DNA from: Rubritalea squalenifaciens DSM 18772
Lineage (GTDB): Bacteria > Verrucomicrobiota > Verrucomicrobiia > Verrucomicrobiales > Akkermansiaceae
Length of the DNA: 64,000 nucleotides
Direction of reading: 5' to 3'
Assembly: GCF_900141815.1 (NCBI RefSeq)
Contig: NZ_FQYR01000002.1
Span: 186,001-250,000 of the forward strand
Under the pieces are notes generated by a model. The model saw only the letters and a program-made list of their open reading frames with translations, was not told the DNA's origin and made no database searches. Positions within the stretch are counted from its first letter, which is position 1, and each line of letters opens with the position of its first letter. This document shows, piece after piece, positions 16,959-25,692 of the stretch. The position numbers and the translations under genes are program-made.

Positions 16959-18275
16959 CTAGATCTCCTCCAGCTTGTTTAACAAGGTCCTGAGAATCTT
17001 TGGACCATCGACACCGATCCCATTATGCTCCCACTCATTGGTGACCCACTGGTAGAAGCGTGGAATGTGGTCGGCAGTCTCACGGGAAAGTTCTACCGGT
17101 ACATACATATCTGCGTAGTAGGAGATCGCCGCGACTGGCACCGTATTCTGCCCTAACTGCTCGATGTCATAGAGTCTGCCCCAGTCCTCTTTCTGAGCCA
17201 GTAGCTCGGCGCATTCCTTGAATGGACGCAGGTTGGCAAAGTCATCCAGCATGGTAGGAGAGATCATTTCCCCGGTGAAGATGAATGGCCCCTCGGTATC
17301 TACGGCCACCTCCGGAAACTCTTCACGCAGACGTTCGGCTGCCCAGTTCGTGGCATAGCCTTCGCCATAGATAGACTCATGCAAGATGCAGAAAATCGGG
17401 TTGGTATCAAAAGCGTGCTGCTGCTCCACACCGACCAGGAAGTCATAGCTCAGCTCCTCTCCCTCCGGCCCCTCCACGAAGGCTTTCTCGATCAGGTAGT
17501 GGATGCGCTCAAAGCCGCTACTCATGCCAAAGGCCAGTCCCAGGGCCTGGAATCGGCGTGGGCTGAGGCGTCCTCCGCTCGGCAAGGTGACCTCATTCTC
17601 TGACAGGTAGGATACGATTTTCTTCACACCCTCCACATGCTCAGGATAGCGGCGGTAGAACTCACGGTTCTTCTCCAGCACCTTCCCGTATGTCAGGCGG
17701 TAGTTGTCTTCCGCCCTGCGCAAGACACAAGCCACACCACCGGTAATGGCCACACCAGAGAGACCTTCCGGATAAAAGGAAAGGTAAGTCAGCAGACAGA
17801 ATCCACCGTAGGACTGGCCTACACCCACCCACTTGGTGCTCTCACCGGCCAGAGTCTTACGGATCGCCTCCGCATCACGTACGATGTTGTCCGCACGGAA
17901 GTGCGTCAGGTATTCAGCTTGTTCCTGAGGAGACTGGAACTTGGCCAGCGTCTGAGGAAGCACACGTGAGCTGAGCCCCGTGCCACGCTGGTCTAACAAA
18001 ATAAGACGATGGGTCTTAAGCGCCTCACCAACCCAGCCGCTGTTCAACTCAGGACGAGGGGAAGGGAACCCAGGGCCACCCTGGAAAAACACCATCCACG
18101 GCAAGGACTCGTCATGCTCCTTAGAAATGGAAACCACCTCGCGGGCAAATACCTCGATAAATCCCGCCGCCTCATCGGCATAGTCCAGAGGCAACGTAAA
18201 CTTGTGGTCTTTGAGGACCATCCCTTCAAATTTACGAATCGCGGAGGTGATGTAAGGAGCAGTCTTAATCGTCAT
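16959..18275 (-). CDS. Proline iminopeptidase-like alpha/beta hydrolase (S33)
   Basis: This cytoplasmic alpha/beta hydrolase has about 438 residues. Motifs seen are the oxyanion-hole region FFQGGPGFPSPRP, the strand LILLDQRGTGLS and the nucleophile elbow GQSYGG, all typical of S33 prolyl aminopeptidases, which remove N-terminal Pro from peptides. The C-terminal HNGIGVDGP carries the likely catalytic His. The start is set at ATG 18275 (MTIKTAPYI); a GTG at 18311 would add 12 residues. It is divergent from a small membrane-protein gene. Confidence 0.85.
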   Translation of the reverse strand: MTIKTAPYITSAIRKFEGMVLKDHKFTLPLDYADEAAGFIEVFAREVVSISKEHDESLPWMVFFQGGPGFPSPRPELNSGWVGEALKTHRLILLDQRGTGLSSRVLPQTLAKFQSPQEQAEYLTHFRADNIVRDAEAIRKTLAGESTKWVGVGQSYGGFCLLTYLSFYPEGLSGVAITGGVACVLRRAEDNYRLTYGKVLEKNREFYRRYPEHVEGVKKIVSYLSENEVTLPSGGRLSPRRFQALGLAFGMSSGFERIHYLIEKAFVEGPEGEELSYDFLVGVEQQHAFDTNPIFCILHESIYGEGYATNWAAERLREEFPEVAVDTEGPFIFTGEMISPTMLDDFANLRPFKECAELLAQKEDWGRLYDIEQLGQNTVPVAAISYYADMYVPVELSRETADHIPRFYQWVTNEWEHNGIGVDGPKILRTLLNKLEEI

Positions 18276-18412
18276 ACCTTCTATCTTTAGTGAGCTAAAT
18301 CCTTTCTGCACACCGAAAAAACGAGCCTGTGCTGATAATACAATGATGAGTGAAGGTTTGAGGCAACTCGGCTATTGTGCTCGCAGGATATCTCCAGCAT
18401 GCTGCCTCAGTC

Positions 18413-18988
18413 ATGGATCCGTCCTCTCCCTACGCTCTGCCAGAGAGCGCCAAGCAAGCACCTCAGCGCGACCCGAATCTAGTCTATACGGACGGCACCC
18501 ATCTGGTCGTGCCCCCGATTGCCGAACTCCCATACCGCTGTATCGGCACTAACGAGAGCATGGGGATGGAGAGGAAAACAGAGACCTTGGTCGTCTGTCC
18601 CCGCTGGTTGAATCTGATCCGCTTCTTGTTCTTCCCGCTCTACCTCATCATGATGTTAGGTTCCACGCGGCGCTGTAAAGTAAGCTTCAGCTACCTGCCT
18701 CAGGTCAACCATGGTCGACAGTGGTTTTACGCGATTGTTGGAGTGCTGTGCACAATCAACGGTAGCCTGTTAATGTACACCCAATGGGGTGACTGGGGAT
18801 GGAAATTCGTCCTAGGAGCCTTTCTACTCAGCGGCGGCCTCTCACTCATCCTGGAGAGCCGGCTCAGACTGAGAGCGAAAGAGAGCCAGCATGGATGGTT
18901 CTTCATCCAAGGTTGTTCGCTGGCCTTTCTTCAAGAGGTCGAGCGGCTGGAGAGCCTACGCGGCGCAGTCGTGCTACCTAGCGAGTGA
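18413..18988 (+). CDS. Small membrane protein of unknown function
   Basis: The product has 191 residues from ATG 18413; an in-frame GTG at 18377 is less likely. The N-terminus is soluble and Pro-rich. There are about three hydrophobic segments (LIRFLFFPLYLIMMLG, FYAIVGVLCTINGSLLMY, FVLGAFLLSGGLSLIL), then a short cytoplasmic tail. It resembles the family of verrucomicrobial and planctomycete membrane proteins with a Pro-rich N-terminus, but I do not recognise a named family. Confidence 0.6.
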   Translation: MDPSSPYALPESAKQAPQRDPNLVYTDGTHLVVPPIAELPYRCIGTNESMGMERKTETLVVCPRWLNLIRFLFFPLYLIMMLGSTRRCKVSFSYLPQVNHGRQWFYAIVGVLCTINGSLLMYTQWGDWGWKFVLGAFLLSGGLSLILESRLRLRAKESQHGWFFIQGCSLAFLQEVERLESLRGAVVLPSE

Positions 18989-19001
18989 GGCATGACGCCA
19001 C

Positions 19002-19033
19002 AAAAATAGAGCGGTGATCCTACTCGCCGCTCT
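19002..19033 (-). terminator. Probable terminator after the PUR-like gene
   Basis: AGAGCGG (19008-19014) pairs with CCGCTCT (19027-19033). On the minus strand the hairpin is followed by a short T-run, the complement of AAAAA at 19002-19006. It lies 38 bp past the stop of the PUR-like gene. Confidence 0.5.
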
Positions 19034-19071
19034 AGAGAGAGTTTTCGCCCCTACTGTGGAGCCGGGTCTGC

Positions 19072-19284
19072 CTACTCTGAGGAGTCAGCAGTCGCTTTGA
19101 TATCAGACAACGCAGCAATGAAGTCGCCGAGGATATCCGCTGGCACCATGATGGTGTCACGGTTTCCTCCCACGTCTTCAGTGATCTTCACCACTTTGCC
19201 ACGGGCGTTTTCCTTCAAATCCAAGAAAAAGATCTTACGGTCTGCGAGAATCTTTTCTGTATGCAACAGGTCGTTGTTATGCAT
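19072..19284 (-). CDS. PUR-alpha-like (DUF3276-type) nucleic-acid-binding protein
   Basis: This 70-residue protein has the strand pattern of a single bacterial PUR domain: RKIFFLDLKENARGKVVKITE, then a turn and DTIMVPADILGDFIAALSDI, ending in an acidic tail. Bacterial PUR-alpha proteins bind single-stranded DNA or RNA. The gene is short but complete, with Met 1 directly before the fold, and is preceded by 381 bp without a coding gene. Confidence 0.6.
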   Translation of the reverse strand: MHNNDLLHTEKILADRKIFFLDLKENARGKVVKITEDVGGNRDTIMVPADILGDFIAALSDIKATADSSE

Positions 19285-19476
19285 CTAGCCTCCTATCCTG
19301 GTTTTTATTGGTTATTCGAATTCTCCCATACAGGGAGTACAGAGAGAGCCTTTCACCGAAGTGAACCATTAGTCAATGTAAATCAAAAATTTAGATCAGG
19401 GAAAACGAAGGAGCGAGCAGCGAGCCGAATCTCCTCTGGGGGTGAATAACATCGTGGTTTAGCTCTCGAACCTCAC

Positions 19477-19554
19477 CAAAAAAAACTGCCCTCCGTACCA
19501 TAGCGAGTCTCAACCGGGGGGAAACGTTGAGACTCGGAATGTTCTGTACGGGGG
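19477..19554 (-). ncRNA. Long structured hairpin with terminator-like T-run, possible small RNA
   Basis: This lies in the 381-bp gap between the PUR-like gene and the GntR gene. The inner stem CGAGTCTCAAC (19504-19514) and GTTGAGACTCG (19526-19536) is perfect over 11 bp with a G-rich loop. An outer 9-bp stem joins 19490-19498 to 19546-19554 (one G-U pair). A run of eight A at 19478-19485 makes it a textbook terminator on the minus strand, yet no minus-strand gene lies upstream of it. It may end a small RNA made from about 19.6 kb, or be a regulatory structure for the GntR gene. The rest of the gap shows nothing I can name. Confidence 0.35.
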
Positions 19555-19665
19555 CTACACAACCTACTCATTTTCTATATGTTTTCATGATGAACAACAA
19601 TCTCTAAGCAGCTTGCGTGACTGTGTTAAAAAGTGCTACAGTGGAGATTGGATAGTGTATCTGCC

Positions 19666-20733
19666 ATGAAAGACAAACTCCCCCGCATTCCGCTGGAGAA
19701 ACTCAGCTTGCCTGAGTTACTAGCTGGAAAACTGAAGCAGCTCATCCTGGAAAAAAAGTGGACGCATGAGCTGCCCGGTATTCGTGCCCTCAGTGAGACC
19801 TTTGGCGTGAGCACGCTAGTGGTCAAACAAGCTTTAGAGCAGCTCGAGCAAGAAGGCTTGCTTGATCCCGCAGAGAAGGGAAAAGCGCGGCACATCCACT
19901 TGGGTGCAGTCCCTCCAGACTCAGCCAGCGATACTCTCATCTTGCTGCGCCCGTATAAGCACCTGATGTCCACCCTAACAAATGAAGTCTATGAGACCTG
20001 TCTAAGACAACTCATCGCCATGGAGGCAAGCTTTCGTGAGATCGCTATTGATGTCAAAGACGGTAGCCAATTCAGCCTACCAAGCCATGAAGATGTCAGC
20101 CAAATTACCAATCTCAAAGGAGTGATAGCCTGCGACGTAGCGCATGATAAAGCCCGGGAAGCCTTTGGACCTGATGTTCCCATGCTCGTGATGGGTCCTA
20201 AGCTGATAGAGGACTCTCGCTGCGCCAGCGTGGCCCTCTCGATATCAGATACCTTCGCCAAGTTGATCCATCATCTCCTTCAGCTAGGATTAAGCTTCGT
20301 CCCCATACTAACAAGCTATCCCACCAAAGCCTTTCATGCGAAACTGAGCCATCTGACTGAAGAGATCTACGCATCCCATCAACTACGCTACCGCGAGGAA
20401 CTGCACTTGCCTTACACCGATTACAGTAACCTGGAATCCGTCATCTCCAGGATCCTGGACTATGGCCTGCCTGAGGCGGTGATCTGCCTAGGGAATGACC
20501 AGTGGTGCTTTCTTACCCACTACTTCATGCAGCGGGGGCTCAAAGTAGAGGTTCTATGCCTGTTTGAGACACCGCTCTTCAGGCTTTTCAAATCGAAACC
20601 CTACGTCTGCCAGCCACTTTATGAAGACTACGCCAGCGCCCTGTGCGACTGGCTCACCCAGTTAGACCATCCAATGCCGCTCACCTTCAACCGCAAGGTA
20701 GGCTGCCGCTTCAGCTGGGAGAAAAAAAAATAG
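19666..20733 (+). CDS. GntR-type transcriptional regulator with LacI-like sensing domain
   Basis: This 355-residue DNA-binding regulator has an N-terminal winged helix of GntR type (about residues 10-85: LAGKLKQLILEKKW...LPGIRALSETFGVSTLVVKQALEQLEQEGLL) joined to a periplasmic-binding-protein-like domain (about 100-350) as in sugar-responsive GntR/LacI hybrids. The start is set at ATG 19666, as a GTG at 19633 gives a poor N-terminus. It converges on the DUF1080-GH88-sulfatase operon, so it may respond to sugars released by those enzymes. This is inferred from position only. Confidence 0.8.
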   Translation: MKDKLPRIPLEKLSLPELLAGKLKQLILEKKWTHELPGIRALSETFGVSTLVVKQALEQLEQEGLLDPAEKGKARHIHLGAVPPDSASDTLILLRPYKHLMSTLTNEVYETCLRQLIAMEASFREIAIDVKDGSQFSLPSHEDVSQITNLKGVIACDVAHDKAREAFGPDVPMLVMGPKLIEDSRCASVALSISDTFAKLIHHLLQLGLSFVPILTSYPTKAFHAKLSHLTEEIYASHQLRYREELHLPYTDYSNLESVISRILDYGLPEAVICLGNDQWCFLTHYFMQRGLKVEVLCLFETPLFRLFKSKPYVCQPLYEDYASALCDWLTQLDHPMPLTFNRKVGCRFSWEKKK

Positions 20734-20769
20734 GCCGCGCCAATTTCCTGAGAGGAAACTCGCACGGCC
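20722..20769 (-). terminator. Terminator of the polysaccharide operon
   Basis: GGCCG (20733-20737) pairs with CGGCC (20765-20769), and an inner TTTCCT (20744-20749) pairs with AGGAAA (20753-20758). On the minus strand a T-run (complement of the A9 at 20722-20730) follows. It lies 17 bp past the DUF1080 stop and overlaps the end of the convergent GntR gene. Confidence 0.7.
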
Positions 20770-20786
20770 CGGGCTATTGATAAAAA

Positions 20787-21476
20787 TTAGAGCTCGCGGA
20801 TCACGAGCTTACGCCAGCGAACGTTGCATGACTTGCCGCCGTGTACCTGGAGGCCGAAGAACCCTTTGCGGGTGTCGTTCTCCTTGTCTGTGTCTACGAA
20901 GTCGACACGCTTGACGCCATTGAGCCAGGTCTGGATGTGGTTACCCTTGCAGCGGATCTTAAAAGTATTCCAGCCATCAAACTTGAAAACACGGTTACCT
21001 TCCGCAGAGAACCACTCGCGGTGGAACTTGTGCTCATCGCCATTTTTTACAGGGAAGAGCCAGCCGCGGCGGGCTTCATCAAACAGGCCTGCGGACCAGC
21101 CACGCTTGGTGTTGTCCCCCTCGCATTGGTAGCCGAAGACACGGCCGTTCTCGCCAGGCTTCTGCGCCGCGCGGAACATCAGGCCGGAGTTGCCAGTAAG
21201 ATCATCAAACTTGAATTCATAGGTGAATTCGAAATCACCGTACTCCTTGACGGTGCGGAGGAAAGTATTGCCGCGGACGTTCTTGCCGAAACCGACGATA
21301 CAGCCATCCTCGACCTTGAATTCTCCAGATCCGCCGACTTTCTTCCACCCGTTAAGGGTCTTGCCGTCAAAAATAGGAACCGCTTTGCTTTCTTCCTGAG
21401 TAGTCTTTGTCTCATCCGCAGCGCAAGCAACGAGCGGTGCACAAACGAGAGCGAGTGCTAGTGTGGTGAATTTCAT
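20787..21476 (-). CDS. Exported DUF1080 (3-keto-disaccharide hydrolase-type) protein
   Basis: This 229-residue exported protein has a signal peptide (1-19, LVACA-ADET), then a single DUF1080 beta-sandwich: FDGKTLNGWKKVGGSGEFKVEDGCIVG, YGDFEFTYEFKF, SGLMFRA and IRCKGNHIQTWLNGV are the usual conserved stretches. DUF1080 proteins include glycan hydrolases acting on 3-keto-glycosides and others of unknown role. It is last in the run sulfatase - GH88/105 - DUF1080 (98 bp after the GH88 gene). The Cys in VACA could also be read as a weak lipobox. Confidence 0.85.
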   Translation of the reverse strand: MKFTTLALALVCAPLVACAADETKTTQEESKAVPIFDGKTLNGWKKVGGSGEFKVEDGCIVGFGKNVRGNTFLRTVKEYGDFEFTYEFKFDDLTGNSGLMFRAAQKPGENGRVFGYQCEGDNTKRGWSAGLFDEARRGWLFPVKNGDEHKFHREWFSAEGNRVFKFDGWNTFKIRCKGNHIQTWLNGVKRVDFVDTDKENDTRKGFFGLQVHGGKSCNVRWRKLVIREL

Positions 21477-21574
21477 AATCTTAAATCCGCATGAATTGAT
21501 GACACGGTAGTATCATTTTTACGATCCTACCGTGCCTATATTGCGCAAGAGTCGTTTTCATTCAACGACGAAGT

Positions 21575-23791
21575 CTATTCCACCGTGACCGGATGATTGA
21601 GCTCGTGGTGCAGGTAAGCAAGCTTGCGGCCAAGGGTACGAGGTCCTGGCACATCCACTTTTTCCCAGGCAGCACCGGCATGATACGTCACTGGCTTGCT
21701 GAGATCAGCTGCTAGAACTTTGAGCAAATGAGACTGCTGGCTCTTGTAGCCATTCAGCGCATCATCGTTGTTGATGACAAAAGTGCTGATGTGGCCGTGC
21801 TCCTTGGCCATCACTGGATCCCAGTAGATGGTGTAGAGGCCAGAGTATTCGCTAGGTCTGGTTTTCTTGCCACGGGTACTGAGTCCTGCCACTGGCTTAA
21901 TCCCCTTGGCATCCCCCTCTACTTTGAAGGTGGACTCCACCTTGAAGGCATGTTGCCCGGCAAGCATGGTAAATGTACGGGTCTCCTGCACCTTGGCCTG
22001 ACCTACTTCCACAGGATCATAACTAAGCTGGAATTTGAGGCGCAGCGGGCCAGTCTCGAGCACTTTGTATTTCGCGTACACCGGGCTCACCACTAGCTTG
22101 CCCGCTGGATCCAGATAGCCGAGACCTCCACAGCCAAGACCTGGTCCTACTTTGTAACCATCTAGGCCGGTCCCATTGTCCGTGTGATAGTGCTCTTCAC
22201 CCTTCTTGTACCACTCATTGACCACTGGGGTGCGCACAGACTTGGTCCAGACATCGATGCCTCCACGAGAACCTTCCTTTGCAAGGGCGGGACCATAGGC
22301 ACGGAAGGCAATGCGGTCATTTTCCCAGGCAAAATCATCTTTGCGCTCAGGCACAAAGCGGGCGGTGAGCTGGTTAGGCTGGAAGGATGGCTTCACATCA
22401 CCAACAGCACAGAGCTGCACACTGCGCTTCTCATTAGGAGTCAGGTCTACCTGAAACAGGAGTGCCTCTGGTGTGCCGTCCTGGTTTTCATCCACGATCT
22501 GAGTCGGGACAAAGTAGCCACGTACGGCATCCCTAACAGCTGCGTTCTCCGCAGTGATTTCGGGCAGCTTTTTCTTGGCCACTTTCCAGTCCAGGGAAAT
22601 GACTTCATTCAATCTAACAAAATCACTAGGATTCGTCACCTTCAGTTCAGCTGTCTTGGAACCGGAGAGCACCAGATACTTGTGCAGCTCATGCGCGCAC
22701 TGCAGGAATCCGCCAACCCCATAGACTTCTGTCTGGTCGATAGTGACCTGACGTGGATCTTCACCCACAGGCTGGATGAATCCCAGCTTGCCGTCCGCGT
22801 GAACATTTTTCACCAGGCGGTCCCAAGCCTTGAAGCTGGCCTGCTTGTACTCGGACTCAGGAAGGATGCCATTGTTGATTCCCCAGAGGAAACCATAGGC
22901 AAAGAATGCCGTGCCTGAGGTCTCAGGAGAAGGAAAGCTATCTGGATCCAGCAGAGATGCATGCCAGGATCCGTCCTCTAACTGGATCGACTTGAGCTTG
23001 GCAGCCATTTTCTTATACAGCTCCAAATACTTTGGTCTGTATGCATGATCCTCAGGCATGTGCTGCAGGATATGGCAGAGTCCGGCAAAAACCCAGCCGT
23101 TGCCTCGTGACCAATAGACATTCTTGCCATTCTTTTCCTTTTTTCCAAAGTACTTCGAGTCACGCCAGAAGAGGTCGTCCTTCTTGTCGAACAGGTAGTC
23201 CGTGGTCTTCCAGTAGAGTTTATCCATGGACTCTAGGTACTTCTCATCTCCTGTCGCGGCGTGCAGCATGGCCAGTGTAGGTGGAGACATGTAGAGAGCA
23301 TCACACCAGGACCACTCACGCATGTGGATGTGGTTCACCCACTCCAGGGACTCGTCGTGAGGCTGGGCGATGTAGTCATCCATGCCGCTCCGGGTGGTCT
23401 CTAACTGGGCAGGGATTTCATCTCGCAAGTAATGCCAGAGATGCAGTTGACCCACGCAATGGTCGTCCGCATGGCCTGGTCGTGGCCCAAGAGTGTAGTT
23501 CAAGTTTTTGGAAACCGTACGCATGGCCTCAAAATACTTTGAGTCTCCCGTAGTCTGTGAGTGCGCCATCATTCCTGTCCACAGGGCGGCTTCTGTCCAC
23601 TCCCAGTCCTTGTAGCGGTGTGGATGAGCCAATTGCCAATCAGCTACCGCATTGGAAACTTTAAGGATGCTTTCCGCGGTAACATCCGGCGAGAAAGCAT
23701 CGAGCTCCGCCGGTTCTTCAGCTTGTAGTGAGAGGCTTCCACCAAGGGTAGCTGCCAAAGTCAGTGAATAGAGAGTTCGTGTGTTTGTCAT
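21575..23791 (-). CDS. Exported unsaturated-glycuronyl hydrolase (GH88/GH105) with DUF4861 domain
   Basis: The start is set at ATG 23791 (MTNTRTLYSLTLAATLGGSLSLQA), which opens with a signal peptide; the listed upstream Met would hide it. The product has 738 residues. An alpha/alpha-barrel glycoside-hydrolase part (about 25-370) has WSWCDALYMSPPTLAML with the Asp typical of GH88/105 and WSRGNGWVFAGL. A DUF4861 domain (about 385-735) follows. GH88/105 enzymes remove 4,5-unsaturated uronic acids left by polysaccharide lyases. Its place between a sulfatase and a DUF1080 enzyme points to a sulfated, uronate-bearing polysaccharide. No lyase is in the window. Confidence 0.88.
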   Translation of the reverse strand: MTNTRTLYSLTLAATLGGSLSLQAEEPAELDAFSPDVTAESILKVSNAVADWQLAHPHRYKDWEWTEAALWTGMMAHSQTTGDSKYFEAMRTVSKNLNYTLGPRPGHADDHCVGQLHLWHYLRDEIPAQLETTRSGMDDYIAQPHDESLEWVNHIHMREWSWCDALYMSPPTLAMLHAATGDEKYLESMDKLYWKTTDYLFDKKDDLFWRDSKYFGKKEKNGKNVYWSRGNGWVFAGLCHILQHMPEDHAYRPKYLELYKKMAAKLKSIQLEDGSWHASLLDPDSFPSPETSGTAFFAYGFLWGINNGILPESEYKQASFKAWDRLVKNVHADGKLGFIQPVGEDPRQVTIDQTEVYGVGGFLQCAHELHKYLVLSGSKTAELKVTNPSDFVRLNEVISLDWKVAKKKLPEITAENAAVRDAVRGYFVPTQIVDENQDGTPEALLFQVDLTPNEKRSVQLCAVGDVKPSFQPNQLTARFVPERKDDFAWENDRIAFRAYGPALAKEGSRGGIDVWTKSVRTPVVNEWYKKGEEHYHTDNGTGLDGYKVGPGLGCGGLGYLDPAGKLVVSPVYAKYKVLETGPLRLKFQLSYDPVEVGQAKVQETRTFTMLAGQHAFKVESTFKVEGDAKGIKPVAGLSTRGKKTRPSEYSGLYTIYWDPVMAKEHGHISTFVINNDDALNGYKSQQSHLLKVLAADLSKPVTYHAGAAWEKVDVPGPRTLGRKLAYLHHELNHPVTVE

Positions 23792-23887
23792 GATATCTGT
23801 ATTATTGCTTTTTAAACGCCAGACTTGCTTTGAATATAACGACATTTGGCCACATGGAAAGCGACAGAGCTGTATTAATGATTTTGT

Positions 23888-25276
23888 CTACGGATTCCGT
23901 AATCCGGACTTCCAACGCATCGCTTGTTCTTTCATGCTGAGTAGTTTTTCAGGATGTTGTTTTGAGAGATCCGTACTTTCACTGGGATCTTTGATGAGAT
24001 CATAGAGACTCCAGCTCTTACCACCATCCGGAGAATAAGCCTTCCACTGGCCATCCATCCAGGCGATTTGCTTTTGGATGGCAAAGCCCAGTGGGGAAGT
24101 CCGCTGCTCGGTTTTTCCCTCTATCAGCGGCAGGAGAGAGACGCCATCGATCGGCTGCTGAGGCGAAGGATTCAAATCTAACACATCAACCACCGTCGGG
24201 AAGTAATCTGAAGTGCAGGTGGCCATCTGGGAGACTTGTCCCGGTTTAATCTTGGCAGGCCAGTAGAGGAATCCAGGGACACGGATGCCACCTTCCTTGA
24301 GGCTGCGTTTTCTACCGGAAAGATCTTTAGCCGTGCCAATACCGTGGTTCTTAGCCTTGGGAGCGGCATTTCCCTCCGGCCCGTTGTCCGAAGCGTAGAA
24401 GAGCATGGTGTTCGCCAGGCCTTTGTCCGCGAGAGCTTTCTTCAGTCTTCCCATCTGGTCATCCACGGCCGTGATGCAGCCCCAGTAGTTTTTTTCAAAA
24501 TCACTGTGGCCCTCATACATGGCCGCGTACTCAGGCCCGGCCACTACAGGCCAGTGAGGTGCGTGGAACCAGATCACCATGAAGAAAGGCTTCTTGCCGC
24601 CATGTTCGTCTACAAACTGTAGCGCATGATCCATGATGTGTTTCGAATCACAGCCGCGCAGGCTAGCAGGGTCCACCGGCTTGCCATCCTCCGTCCAATA
24701 GCGGGTATTATAGAATTCAGTCTCCTCGCCCTCTCGGATAGCATTCCAGAAGCGTTTGTCCTTCTGCTGTTTTCTCACAAGCATCGGATCCCAAGTGGGC
24801 ACCTTGGATTCGGTGGAAAAGCAGCGCTCGAAGCCGTGCTTCCATGGTGGGGAGAACTCATCCTTCTTCACGCCGCCACGGTTCGCATCCTTGATCTCAT
24901 TGGTCATTGTTCCCAGATGCCATTTGCCGAAATGGCCTGTGGCGTATCCCTGCTCTTTGAGCAACTCGGCGAGGGTGAGCTCTTTATCGAGCATGTGGCC
25001 GACATTGGCATAATAGATGCCGTAGCGGTCCGGATGCCGCCCGGTTAGGGCACTTCCACGGGTGGGAGAGCATACCGCAGACTGGGCATAGAAACGCTCT
25101 AACTTCATTCCCTCGGCTGCAAGAGCATCAATGTTAGGCGTCTTCAGGTGTGGGTGACCGTGATAGCTTACATCGCCCCAGCCCTGGTCATCTGTCATGA
25201 CCAGAATGATGTTTGGCTTCTCAAGAGCGGAAGCCGTGAGCGATAGGCACAGGAATGTCGTCAGTAGTTTGAACAT
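23888..25276 (-). CDS. Exported sulfatase (S1 family) of the polysaccharide operon
   Basis: This 462-residue sulfatase has a signal peptide (1-17, TASA-LEKPN), Asp29-Asp30, the maturation motif CSPTR (Cys69), GKWHLGTMT and ASDNGPEGN. It is the first gene of a minus-strand run leading to the GH88/105-DUF4861 and DUF1080 genes (96 bp gap). The 416-bp region in front, shared with a divergent LuxR-type regulator, holds a long nested inverted repeat. The substrate is likely a sulfated uronate-containing oligosaccharide, judged by neighbours only. Confidence 0.92.
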   Translation of the reverse strand: MFKLLTTFLCLSLTASALEKPNIILVMTDDQGWGDVSYHGHPHLKTPNIDALAAEGMKLERFYAQSAVCSPTRGSALTGRHPDRYGIYYANVGHMLDKELTLAELLKEQGYATGHFGKWHLGTMTNEIKDANRGGVKKDEFSPPWKHGFERCFSTESKVPTWDPMLVRKQQKDKRFWNAIREGEETEFYNTRYWTEDGKPVDPASLRGCDSKHIMDHALQFVDEHGGKKPFFMVIWFHAPHWPVVAGPEYAAMYEGHSDFEKNYWGCITAVDDQMGRLKKALADKGLANTMLFYASDNGPEGNAAPKAKNHGIGTAKDLSGRKRSLKEGGIRVPGFLYWPAKIKPGQVSQMATCTSDYFPTVVDVLDLNPSPQQPIDGVSLLPLIEGKTEQRTSPLGFAIQKQIAWMDGQWKAYSPDGGKSWSLYDLIKDPSESTDLSKQHPEKLLSMKEQAMRWKSGLRNP

Positions 25277-25389
25277 AAAATTGGATGAGATGGGTGCAGC
25301 CTACTCTTAGTAGGAAATATCCATACTGACGAAAAGTTAGTCACTTATCAATTCCACACACTCCTGAGAGCAAAGAGACCATAAGCTGG

Positions 25390-25470
25390 AGTATGAAAGG
25401 TGGACCGGATGATAGCGACGGGGGGGGCCGATACCATCCGGTCCGATAGTACGTTAGTTCCACTCATACT
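25390..25470. promoter_or_regulatory. Nested inverted repeat with G8 loop in the sulfatase/LuxR divergent region
   Basis: GGACCGGATG (25402-25411) pairs perfectly with CATCCGGTCC (25435-25444) around a loop holding eight G (25420-25427). Outside it, AGTATGA (25390-25396) pairs with TCATACT (25464-25470), and GTGGA (25400-25404) can instead pair with TCCAC (25459-25463). The last overlaps the inner stem, so two folds compete. It is 114 bp before the sulfatase start and 223 bp before the LuxR start. It could be an operator pair or a 5' leader switch. The rest of this 416-bp gap shows nothing clear apart from the LuxR promoter. Confidence 0.4.
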
Positions 25471-25656
25471 ATCTGCAAAAGCCATAGAAGACCCACACAA
25501 TGACCTCCATATGCTTGAATTTGCACCTCCCAAGCTAGACCATACAAACGCTTGTTACAATGGGTAAGGCTACGTATATGAAACAGGGCTCAAAGCCCCG
25601 TGTTTACAGCGTCTGGACGCATCATGAGAAATATTCATAGTCGTGTTTGAGAACAG

Positions 25657-25686
25657 TTGACAGGCATTTTCCCTAAAGCTTACACT
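25657..25686 (+). promoter_or_regulatory. Predicted promoter of the LuxR-type regulator
   Basis: A perfect TTGACA (25657-25662) is followed after 18 bp by TACACT (25681-25686). The expected transcript start falls at about 25693, the proposed ATG, so the mRNA would be leaderless. It also shows that the in-frame TTG at 25657 is part of a promoter, not a start codon. Confidence 0.55.
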
Positions 25687-25692
25687 ACTGGA

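Noticed and set aside
25657-25692. TTG at 25657 as the start of the LuxR-type gene
   Set aside because: It is the TTGACA -35 box of a good promoter and the 12 extra residues have no family-like pattern; ATG 25693 is preferred.
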